Part shown: in pieces, positions 35,036 to 45,200 of the stretch | How positions within the stretch are numbered: position 1 is the first letter of the stretch | Layout: every line of letters starts with the position of its first letter | Source: Sphingobacteriales bacterium | Lineage (GTDB): Bacteria; Bacteroidota; Bacteroidia; Chitinophagales; Chitinophagaceae | Direction: 5' to 3' | NCBI GenBank assembly: GCA_027484425.1 | Contig: JAIXSZ010000081.1 | Coordinates: 62,001 to 126,000, forward strand | Length of the DNA: 64,000 bases | Made by a program: the position numbers and the translations under genes | Notes under the pieces: model-generated | Databases searched by the model: none | What the model was told of the DNA's origin: nothing | The model's input: the letters and a program-made list of their open reading frames with translations, nothing else

Positions 35036-36673
35036 CTATTTGCTGATCTGTATTTTCTTGTTAGTTACACTACCCTCTTTATCTCTAAAAGATAGGGTAT
35101 AGTTTCCAGCAGGTAATGCAGACAGATCTAAGGTAGTTTTGGAACTATTCAGTACTTCTTTTTGTGCTACTGTTTGGCCTAATAGGTTGTATACGGAAAT
35201 ACTAGCCGATACATTACTACCATTCCAATCTAGGTTTAGCATACCAGTTGTAGGATTGGGGAAGATGTTAACCTCACCAATGGTTACATTTTTCACATCT
35301 AATAGTGCTACAAAAATGGTATTAGATGCCAGAGACTGACAGTTGCCAGTGTCGCGAATGGCATAATAGTACCCCATTGTAGTAGGATGGTATGTTTGTG
35401 CATTAGCACCAGGTATTATCGTACCATTGAAATACCAGATATAAACCCCAGCAGTATTAGCAACCAATATATTATCTATCAATGACACTAAAGGAGCTAC
35501 AGGGGTACTATCACGAATCATTAAAACAGCAGCAGTTGTTACTGAATCATTTAAGTAACAACCCCCATCTGTTGTACGCACCCTGAATGTGAGTAGATCG
35601 CCATTTTCGTAAGCTTGAGTATGAATATTACTACCAGTGGCTACTACTGTATCATTAATCAACCATATTAGGTCAGGCGTAACACCGCCATCGGTAATGG
35701 TTGCTGTAAATGTAATGGCTGAATCTATACAACCTGGATTTGCACCATTGGTCAAAGCTATGCTAACACTAGGATTGAGATTAGGAATCACAGTCATTGT
35801 AATAGCAGTAGATATCGTGGTGTCATTGATAACACATGCATCAGTAGCCACTAGCATTCCGTAAACAATGTCACCGTTGTTAAGTGAATCAGTAATATAT
35901 GCTGGACCTATCGCACCGGGAACACTTACACCATTTACATACCAGTAAATCACAGACCCTAAGCCTGCATCAGTAACTAAGGCGCTAAAAGTATTAGTAT
36001 CGCGAGAGCAGATAGGATTGAACAAAGCAGATATGGACAATGTAGCTGTAAGTGAATCGTGTATTACCTCTATACCATTTGAGTATGCAGTATCTGTAGG
36101 TGACGCACAAACAGAATTAGAGACCATCATTACACTTACTGTATCTCCGTCGTTAAAAATATTGGTGAATGTGGCACTATCAGCACCTATTACTGGCACA
36201 TTGTCGACGTACCACTGATATAGAGGAGCGGTACCGCCATTAACTGGATAAGCAGTGAATGTGAGTGGACTACCAGGGCAATCAGGGTTTGTGCCAGATG
36301 TAATCGAATTGAGTACACGAGGCATAATGGCACTACTACGATATACTATAATAGTATTTGACTTTGCGCTATCGAGCAATCCAAGACTATTTATAAAGTA
36401 TATCCAGCAATACACGCTATCACCATCATTAAGAGCAGTAGTATGAAATGTGTCTATAGTTACACCAGTGAACACATCATTGGCAAACCACTTAAATGTA
36501 GACCCTATAGCAGTGTCGTTTGACTCGATAGCAACAAAATCGAGCTGTACACCCGGGCATGTAGTATCACTGCCATAAGGCAGATAAATGCGCACAGAAT
36601 CTTCTGTTTGTGCAGACACTATTCCTCCCAAACCAATACACAACAAAAAAAGCAGTGTAATTTTACGTATCAT
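35036..36673 (-). CDS. Secreted Ig-repeat protein with T9SS type A sorting domain
   Basis: Start at ATG 36673 (MIRKITLLFLLCIGLGGIVSAQ, a standard signal peptide), giving 545 residues. About four or five Ig-like repeats of 80-90 residues follow, each with a strand like QWYVDNVPV or WLINDTVVA and a GDT turn. The last 80 residues are the Por secretion signal: VNIFPNPTTGMLNLDW, SISVYNLLGQTV, LPAGNYTLSF, ending NKKIQISK. Proteins of this kind cross the outer membrane through the type IX system and are anchored or released. The ligand is unknown. The repeats resemble those in the large protease at the right edge. Confidence 0.9.
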   Translation of the reverse strand: MIRKITLLFLLCIGLGGIVSAQTEDSVRIYLPYGSDTTCPGVQLDFVAIESNDTAIGSTFKWFANDVFTGVTIDTFHTTALNDGDSVYCWIYFINSLGLLDSAKSNTIIVYRSSAIMPRVLNSITSGTNPDCPGSPLTFTAYPVNGGTAPLYQWYVDNVPVIGADSATFTNIFNDGDTVSVMMVSNSVCASPTDTAYSNGIEVIHDSLTATLSISALFNPICSRDTNTFSALVTDAGLGSVIYWYVNGVSVPGAIGPAYITDSLNNGDIVYGMLVATDACVINDTTISTAITMTVIPNLNPSVSIALTNGANPGCIDSAITFTATITDGGVTPDLIWLINDTVVATGSNIHTQAYENGDLLTFRVRTTDGGCYLNDSVTTAAVLMIRDSTPVAPLVSLIDNILVANTAGVYIWYFNGTIIPGANAQTYHPTTMGYYYAIRDTGNCQSLASNTIFVALLDVKNVTIGEVNIFPNPTTGMLNLDWNGSNVSASISVYNLLGQTVAQKEVLNSSKTTLDLSALPAGNYTLSFRDKEGSVTNKKIQISK

Positions 36674-36852
36674 AATTACAAAATTTAGACCCGTCATAGG
36701 GAGACAGGAATGTTAAGTTGCGTAAAAATAATGTATTCATTTTAAATTACCCTGAAAGATTTTGCCGTTTTCGTTGCTATTGTATATAATCTTTCGTTTT
36801 CAACCTCGTCAACTTACTATCAGAATATAGATATTAATTTATGCCGGTTCCT

Positions 36853-36860
36853 TACCTTTG
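36853..36860 (+). promoter_or_regulatory. Candidate -7 element for the thiolase gene
   Basis: TACCTTTG matches TAnnTTTG and lies 18 nt upstream of the ATG at 36879. No clear -33 TTG is visible at 17-23 nt. Confidence 0.4.
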
Positions 36861-36878
36861 CTTCACATAAAAACGAAA

Positions 36879-38057
36879 ATGAGAGAAGTATATATAGTAT
36901 CAGCAGTACGCACGCCAATGGGAAGTTGGGGTGGTGCATTAAAAGATTTTTCGGCTCCAAAACTAGGAGCAATAGCCATCAAGGGTGCACTAGAGCGTGC
37001 TGGTGTAGCAGCTTCAGAAGTAAATGAGGTGCTTATGGGTTGTGTGCTTCAGGCAAATCTGGGTCAGGCACCTGCTCGCCAGGCTGCTAGATTTGCTGGT
37101 GTGCCAGACAATGTACCCTGCACCACGATCAACAAAGTATGCGCTAGTGGCATGAAAGCCGTAATGCAAGGTGCACAAGCCATAATGCTAGGCGATGCCG
37201 ATGTGGTAGTAGCCGGTGGTATGGAAAGCATGAGTAATGTCCCGTTCTACAACGAAAATCTTCGCTGGGGTAGTAAATATGGCAATGTTACACTTATTGA
37301 TGGCTTGGCTAAAGATGGTCTTACTGATGTGTATCACAATTATGCCATGGGCAATGCTGCTGATATGTGTGCTAAAGAATGCAACATTAGCCGCGAAGCA
37401 CAAGATGAGTTTGCAATAGAAAGCTATAAACGTAGCCAAGGCGCATGGGATGCTGGCAAATTTGATAATGAAATAGTACCAGTAGAGGTTCCGCAGAAAA
37501 AAGGCGACCCTATAAAAATAAGCAAAGACGAAGACCCATGGAATGTGAAATTTGATAAAATAGCTGGTCTTCGCCCAGCCTTCTCCAAAGAAGGAACAGT
37601 TACTGCCGCTAATGCAAGTACAATGAATGATGGTGCTGCAGCGTTAGTGCTGATGAGCAAAGAAAAAGCCGAACAATTGGGCATCAAACCTATTGCTCGT
37701 CTAGTAGGTTATGCTGATGCTGAGCAAGCACCTGAGTGGTTTACAACTTCTCCTTCTCTTGCGGTGCCAAAAGCAGTAGGAAAAGCAGGTCTTAAAATGG
37801 AAGATGTGTCTTATTTTGAGCTCAATGAAGCATTTAGTGTGGTAGGTATAGTAAATGCTCAAAAGATGAATCTAGATCCCTCTAAAGTTAATGTCAATGG
37901 TGGTGCAGTAGCACTTGGTCATCCATTGGGTTGTAGTGGAGCCCGTATTATTGCAACACTCATCAATGTGCTGAATCAGAATGATGCCAAATATGGCGCA
38001 GCAGGTATATGCAATGGCGGTGGTGGTGCCAGCGCCGTAGTAATAGAGCGCATGTAA
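36879..38057 (+). CDS. Acetyl-CoA C-acyltransferase (thiolase)
   Basis: The gene starts at ATG 36879 and encodes 392 residues, the usual thiolase length; the upstream TTG at 36858 overlaps the promoter and is unlikely. The catalytic set is complete: nucleophile Cys88 in NKVCASGMKA, His348 in GGAVALGHPLG and Cys378 in GICNGGGGAS. It joins or splits acyl-CoA and acetyl-CoA, either for beta-oxidation or for acetoacetyl-CoA synthesis. The sequence (GGMESMSNVPFYN) resembles acetyl-CoA acetyltransferases (AtoB/Thl). No other fatty-acid gene is next to it. Confidence 0.95.
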   Translation: MREVYIVSAVRTPMGSWGGALKDFSAPKLGAIAIKGALERAGVAASEVNEVLMGCVLQANLGQAPARQAARFAGVPDNVPCTTINKVCASGMKAVMQGAQAIMLGDADVVVAGGMESMSNVPFYNENLRWGSKYGNVTLIDGLAKDGLTDVYHNYAMGNAADMCAKECNISREAQDEFAIESYKRSQGAWDAGKFDNEIVPVEVPQKKGDPIKISKDEDPWNVKFDKIAGLRPAFSKEGTVTAANASTMNDGAAALVLMSKEKAEQLGIKPIARLVGYADAEQAPEWFTTSPSLAVPKAVGKAGLKMEDVSYFELNEAFSVVGIVNAQKMNLDPSKVNVNGGAVALGHPLGCSGARIIATLINVLNQNDAKYGAAGICNGGGGASAVVIERM

Positions 38058-38117
38058 TTAAGTGCAATATTACTAGCCACATGACTAGCAATATTACCGA
38101 AAAGCAGTTTCAAATTA

Positions 38118-38152
38118 AAAGCCCCGCAACTACTAGGTTAGCGGGGCTTTTG
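38118..38152. terminator. Bidirectional terminator
   Basis: The arms aaaagccccgc (38118-38128) and gcggggctttt (38142-38152) pair perfectly, with A and T runs on either side. It lies between the converging thiolase and PorP/SprF genes. Confidence 0.9.
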
Positions 38153-38175
38153 AATATACGTACTTGTGCTTACTA

Positions 38176-39237
38176 TTATCTGAAGTTATAGTTGTTTACA
38201 TCTTCAAACCTTGGACAATACATAGGGTCACGTGGGTTTTTCCTATGCAGATAGTTGCCTCTTACATAAATTGAAATCTCTGTAGCTCCCGTACCTGGCA
38301 CATTGGCTGCAAGTGCAGAGTTAGTGACATCCTGAGTAAATCCGATTGAAACATCTTTATAATCTACACGCACCATAGGTATGAATGCATCTTGATTACG
38401 GTAGAAGGCACCGAAATTCAAAGCAAAAATACTTGGTAAGCCTACTGGCACACTACGCCAAGTGAAAAAACCACCCAATATCAACTCAGTGCTAGGTTGC
38501 TGATAGCTATAATTGGCATGCACTGTAACACCGAACTGCTCACTAAATGAAGAGTGGAAACCCGCATTAAACTGCCACTTCATATTCAAGTTAACGGGAT
38601 CGGCACCTGTAAATTCCTGCGTAGGAGTATTGATGTGATATGCACTCACGCCAAGGTAATAATTGAAAATACCTTGCTCATCAAGTGAACTGTTTAGACT
38701 TACACCTGCCCCAACATCATAGTTACTTCTGCTGCGATAGCTAGCGTTTTCGCCAGTTGAATTGGTAGAATTGTATTCACCGTTAATATATTGATTACTA
38801 GTTGTAATCTTGCTTTGATCTATTGAGCGAGAAATGTAACCACCAGACAACCCTACAGACAAGTACGAATTGTACCTGTCGCCCATTGCCTTGTTATAGG
38901 CTATGGCGGGGTAAATTTGGGTGGTATTCATATTGATAGATCCAGCTTTATCAAAATTGGCAGCCATACCAAAGCTTAGGTAATCACCTATCTCACGGTT
39001 TACGAGCACTCTAGTTTCACCAGAAAGCATAATGGTGCTGTAGGGAGCTGATACAGTAGCCCATTGACTACGATAATTGAACCCTACTTTATAATCTCCG
39101 GTGAAAATACCAGTAAGTGCAGGGTTGCGCATCAGCGCGTTTTCGTAAAACTGTGAATAGTGTACATCTTGTGCATAGCCATTGATACTGAGTCCTAAAA
39201 GGACAGCCACTGACAGTTTGCTTAAGTAACGCTTCAT
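38176..39237 (-). CDS. PorP/SprF family type IX secretion outer-membrane protein
   Basis: The 353-residue protein has a signal peptide (ending INGYAQ) and a start typical of the family, DVHYSQFYENALMRNPALTG, then FNYRSQWATVSAPYSTIMLS. The rest is beta-rich with many aromatic-ended strands, as in an outer-membrane barrel. In Flavobacterium SprF is needed for secretion and attachment of the adhesin SprB, encoded next to it. Here the gene lies 28 nt after a giant repeat protein with a gliding-type C-terminus, so the two very likely form such a pair and one operon. Confidence 0.93.
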   Translation of the reverse strand: MKRYLSKLSVAVLLGLSINGYAQDVHYSQFYENALMRNPALTGIFTGDYKVGFNYRSQWATVSAPYSTIMLSGETRVLVNREIGDYLSFGMAANFDKAGSINMNTTQIYPAIAYNKAMGDRYNSYLSVGLSGGYISRSIDQSKITTSNQYINGEYNSTNSTGENASYRSRSNYDVGAGVSLNSSLDEQGIFNYYLGVSAYHINTPTQEFTGADPVNLNMKWQFNAGFHSSFSEQFGVTVHANYSYQQPSTELILGGFFTWRSVPVGLPSIFALNFGAFYRNQDAFIPMVRVDYKDVSIGFTQDVTNSALAANVPGTGATEISIYVRGNYLHRKNPRDPMYCPRFEDVNNYNFR

Positions 39238-39265
39238 TTGCTTCTTTTTATAGAATTAAATCTAA

Positions 39266-42200
39266 TTATCTTACTATACTAACGTCTCCTTTGTATTTGA
39301 ATGTTTCACCCAAATTACATTCAGCCTCTACAAAGTAATAGAAAACATCCGGAGGCAACACAACACCTTTGTATTGGCCATCCCAACCAACCGATGGGTC
39401 ATTGGCGCCTATGTTGTAACGTTCATACACCAATTCACCCCACCTATTATAAACAAGGAATTTAGTAATTCTACTTATTCCTTTACCGTTTATAAAGAAT
39501 CTGTCATTCATGCCGTCACCATTAGGGGTAAATGTGTTAGGAATGAATATCTGCGACTCTTCACAACCCACAGTTATGGTAACTGTACGTGTAGAGGTAC
39601 AACCGTAAATTGAAGTTGCAGTGAACGTATATGTAGTAGTAGCGGTAGGTGTAGCAATTGTAGTGTAACATACCTCGCAAGACAACGTAGAAGGATTAGA
39701 CCAAGCATAAGCATTGATAATCATTTCATTATTTATCTCAGCTTTTAATGTGACCTGAGTACCCGAAGCTACAGTAGCAGAGGGTGGTGTAATGGTAATA
39801 TCTGGGAAAGGAACTACAACTACAGTTGTGTATAATGTATCGGGCCAGCATACATTGGGGGTGATGATAACCGGATAAGTAGTAGTAACCACAGGCGATA
39901 CTACAGGATTATAAATAAATCTGTTGCTCATCGCCGTAGCATTCAACCAATAGAAATCTGAACGAGAACCATCGGGGTTAACGCTCGTAGCATTCAACTG
40001 AGCACTGCCACCTATACATATTACTGTGTCTTTGTTAATTCCGTTAAATGCACTGTCAAGCACTGTGACAGGAACTTTGAGCGAATCGAAACAACCAAAT
40101 GGTGTAATACCGGTTACTCTGTATACAAGATTTGTGGTATTAGAAACTATTGGGTTAGCGGTAGTATCATCATCTATAAATGCGTTAGGAAACCAAGCAA
40201 ATTTTGTCACATAAGCTGCAGTAGCAAATGAATCAGTGACACGCAATTGAGCTGTACTACCGTTACATACTATAGCAGGATTAGGCAACACTTTCATTAC
40301 TGGTAGCGGCATTACTGTAACAGTAAAGAATAAAGAATCACGACAACCCAATCTATCAATTGCTAAAGCGTAATAAGTAGTAGTATTGACAGGACAAGCG
40401 GTTACAGTATCGCATATGGTACAAGATAGCCCAGTAGAAGGTGTCCAATCGAAATATGTACTGTCTCTACCATTAGCAATAAGTAAAGTACAATCACCTT
40501 TACAGATACTATCTTGTCCGGTAATAGTGATATTATTAAGCAATGAATCTACAACCACTGTTACTATTGCCGTATCTGTGCAACCAAATACTGTTGTACC
40601 TGTTACCACATATGTAGTAGTAATGGTAGGGCTTGCTACAACGGTAGCACCAAATGTGCTAGACAAACCTGTAGGAGGAGCCCAATTGTAAGTTCCACCA
40701 GTACCAGCACCTGCAGCGGTGAGTGTAGTAGAAGAATATTTACAAATGATAGAAGGTATAGTTACAATGGTAACATTTGGTTTTGGATTACAGTTAATGC
40801 TTCTTACCACAAAACAACCTGTTGCCAATGTATAGGTGATACTTGCAGTACCAGCAGATACGCCAGTTATTACACCTGTTGTTGGGTTGATGGTTACTAT
40901 TGCAGTGTCAAGCGTAGTCCATGTACCACCCGCAGCGCTATTGGAAGCGGTAACGGTAGAGCCAACACAAACACCGGGACTGCTGAAGGTAATATTACCA
41001 GGCAAGGGATTAACTGTTATTGTTCTAGTAGTTCTACATACAACAACAGTGTAAGTGATTGAATAGGTAACAGTATCTACGCCTGCACTCAAACCTGTGA
41101 CTACACCAGTAGTAGCACCCAAACCTGCAATTGTAGGAGATGTGTGAGTCCATGTACCAGCAGTTGGTCCGCTAATGAGGGTTATAGAGTCATTTACACA
41201 AACTCTATCAGGCCCAGTTATAGGAGTTGGTAATGCTCTTACTGTCACTATAGTTCTTGTGCTACACCCTGTTGGCAACGTATATGTGATTGTATCTACA
41301 CCAACATTCAACGCAGTAACTACTGCAGAATCAAATGCTGCTGAAAATGCTGTAACAGAGGTAACAAAACCACTACTGCTACCCCATCCACCACCGGTAG
41401 ATGTTGTCCATAAAATTCCACTAGCACCATTACATAATTCGGTTACACCATTAATGGGGTTAGGATTAGGATTAACCGTCATAATAACATTCACCTGACA
41501 TCCCGTACCTGTGATTACGTAACTTACAACAGTATTGCCAGGCACCAATCCTGTGAATACACCAGTAGTAGCATTAATAGTACCCACTGTAGGGTTGCTA
41601 CTTGTCCAAGAGCCACCTGGGGTAGCATTGCTAAGTGTGGTTGTTGAACCAGCACACACTGAAGGAACACCAGTAATTGGGGCAGGCAATGGATTAACTG
41701 TAATTGTAAACGTAGTATCGCAACCTGTAGGCAAAGTATAAGTAATAGTGGTTGTACCAGCAGCAATACCAGTCAACACTCCGCCACCAGGACCAGGTCC
41801 GGTGCTTATAGTAGCTATTAATGGGTTCTGACTACTCCAAGTTCCTCCAGGGAATGTGGTGTTACCCAAGAATGATATCGAGCCCACACATACAGTACGC
41901 GAACCTGTCACACTGCTAGCAGTAGGTAACGGATTAATAACTGCTGTACTGGCTGTCAAACATCCGGTAGGCAACATATAGGTAATTATAGACGTTCCTG
42001 CCGCTATCCCTATCATTTGACCGGTGGGCATAAATATGAATGCTACCCCAGGGTTGCTACTGCTCCATGTACCACCAGCAGTAGCACTTGCCAGCACAGT
42101 GGTGTCGCCACGACAGATAGTAAGCGCACCCGTAATAGATGCAGGTAATGGATTGACAGTAAATACCACCAATCTAGGACAGCTAGATGGCAGTCTGTAA

Positions 42201-45200
42201 GTGATGATTGTAGTTCCAGGAGCAATACCGGTTACCACACCAGTAGCAGAACCAATCGTAGCTACAGATAGATTACTACTGCTCCAACTACCACCAGTGG
42301 TAACGTTAGCAAGTGTAACACTAGCACCCACACATGCCGTGAGCGGACCAGTAATTGGCTGTACAATTGGGTTGATAGTCATTACTGCAGTTGTGTAACA
42401 CCCTGTAGGTAATGTGTAACTAACAGTAACTGTACCAGCAGAAACACTGGCGAGTAGACCAGTAGCTGGGTCGATAACTGCTATATAAATGTTCTCAGTA
42501 CTCCATGAACCACCAGCTACAGTGTTGAAAAGTGTAACGCTGTCGTTCACACAAATATTCAGTAAGCCTGTAATTGGCGCTGGTAGTGGATTAACAGTTA
42601 TAACAGCAGTAGTTAAACAACCTGTGGGTAATGTATAAGTAACGGTAGCTGTACCAGCTGAATGACCGGTTACTACACCACTAGTGTCTATGGTAGCAAC
42701 TGTAGTGGGCGCTATTGACCATGTACCACCTGTTGTAGCACTACTAAGGGTAATGGTAAATCCATTACATACAACCAGTGCACCAGATATACCTGAGGGT
42801 AATGGATTTACTGTAACTGTATATAGAGTGAAACAACCCGTGGGTAATGTGTAAGTAATAATTTCTGTACCATCTGTTACGCCAGTTACTACGCCAGAAG
42901 CTGAGCCAATAGTAGCTACCGTACCACTGCTACTCCAAGTACCACCAGTACTACTTGTAGAGAGTGTAACAGTGGAGCCCACACAAAGAACAGATGGACC
43001 ACCTATTGCACCTGGCAATGGGTTAACAGTAATGGTAGTAGTAATGATACAACCAGTAGTATTTGCAGTAAAAGTGATTGTAGTAGTTCCCCCACTTATA
43101 CCAGTTACTACCCCACCAGCATCAATTGTGGCTACAGCAGTGTTACTGCTAGTCCATGTACCACCACCAGTAGTGAAGTTGATTAGGGTAATAGTAGACC
43201 CCTGACATACTGAAGTAGGACCAGTAATCAGCGCAGGTAATGGCTGCACAGTTACAATAGCAGTACTACGACATGTAGTAGCCAACGTGTATGTGATAGT
43301 TGTAGTTCCGGGGTTAACGCCCACCACACTACCAGAAAGCGACCCTATGGTTGCTATTGTAGTAGACGCACTCACCCACAAGCCACCAGCTGGTGAACCA
43401 GTAAGTGTAGAAGCTATACCTGGGCAAACTAGTACTGAACCTAGAATTGCAGGTAACGGATAAACAGTAACGGTTGTGACTGCAGCACAACCAGATGGCA
43501 ATGTATAGCTGATTAATGATGTACCTGCACTCAAACCATTCACCAAACCTGTAGTAGATATTGTAGCTACAACCGTATTAGTACTAGTCCATGCACCACC
43601 GGGGAAAAGATTAGAAAGTGTAGTACTGTTCCCGGCACACATATATAATGTACCAGTAGTAGCAGGAGGTACTGGATTAACTGTAACGGTTGTAAAAGAA
43701 GTACAACCAGCGGCTGTAGTGTATGTGATATTAGCAGTACCTGCAGTAAAGCCTGTTACAAGTCCTGTACCTAAAAAGACCTTGGCTACTATTGTGTCGC
43801 TACTCTGCCATGTACCACCAGGTGTAACATGAGACAGTGTAGTAGTACCACCAACGCATATGCTCAATACACCGGTAGGAGGCGGAGGCACAGGATCAAC
43901 AGTAGCTAAAACTAAGGTGAAACAACCAGTGCTCAGAGTGTAAGATATATATGCGGTACCAGCCGAAATACCACAAACCAAACCTGTAGACGGGTTGACC
44001 GTAGCTATAGTAGGATCAGAACTAGTCCATGTACCCCCAGCAGTAGCCGAAGATAAAGGTGTACAGAAGCCTATACATGTACTAGCAAATCCTGTTATAG
44101 GTGCCGGTAATGGATTTACAGTCACGGTTGTATCTACGCGACAACCTGTAGGCAGTGTAAATACTATAGTAGCTGTGCCAGCCGAGGTGCCAGTTATTAC
44201 ACCGGTAGATGTGTTGATAGGAGCTACAGCAGAATTGCTGCTACTCCATGTACCAGGCCCACCGGGCGAAGAATTGCTGAGAACAGTAGTAGAACCCACA
44301 CACACTGTGAGTGTACCATCAATAGGGAATGGGTTTGGGTTAACGGTCATTACTCTACTTACCTGACAACCAGTGGCTGTGATAATATAAGTAACAACTG
44401 TAAAGCCCTGTATAGAACCTGTAAATAAACCGGATGTTGAACCGATGGAACCTATAGGAGGTATACTGCTGCTCCATGTACCACCAGTAGTTGTAGTGCT
44501 GAGTAAAACAGTATTACCCACACATACACTTCCTGCCCCAGTTATTGGAGCAGGCAAAGGATTGACAGTGACGAATGCTGTAGTGGCACAGCCTGTAGGT
44601 AATGAATAGGTTATCAATACAGCGCCAGGTGAAATACCATTTACACTACCAGTAAAGGTATCGATGGTTGCTACTCCGGCATTACTGCTAGTCCATGTAC
44701 CACCAGGAGTAGTGGTGCTCATAGTTGTTATTTGTCCTTGACAGATAACAGCAGTTCCTGTAATAGGATTTGGCAATGGCGAAACTGTAACGGTTGTAGA
44801 TATTACGCATGCGCCAGGAAGAGTATAAGTGAGAGATGTAGTACCTACAGCTAATGCTGCAAACGAACCCGTTGTGATACCAATTGTTCCTGTAGCAGCA
44901 GTGCTACTACTCCACGTGCCACCACCAGGGGCACTACCAAAGCTAGCTGACTGCCCCAAACAAACAAGCGAAGGGCCAAAAATCGCTGTAGGTGCTGCAT
45001 TGACCGTTACTACTGCCCGTGTTGTACAACCTGAAGCCAAAGAATACACTATTGTAGCAGTATCTGCAGTAACACCTGTAACCACACCTGTAACAGGATC
45101 TATTGTAGCAGCAGAGGTATTCAAACTGACCCATACACCACCGGGTGTGGTAGTGCTGAGGGTAGTAGTTGCAAATTGGCAAATACTAAGAGAGCCAGTG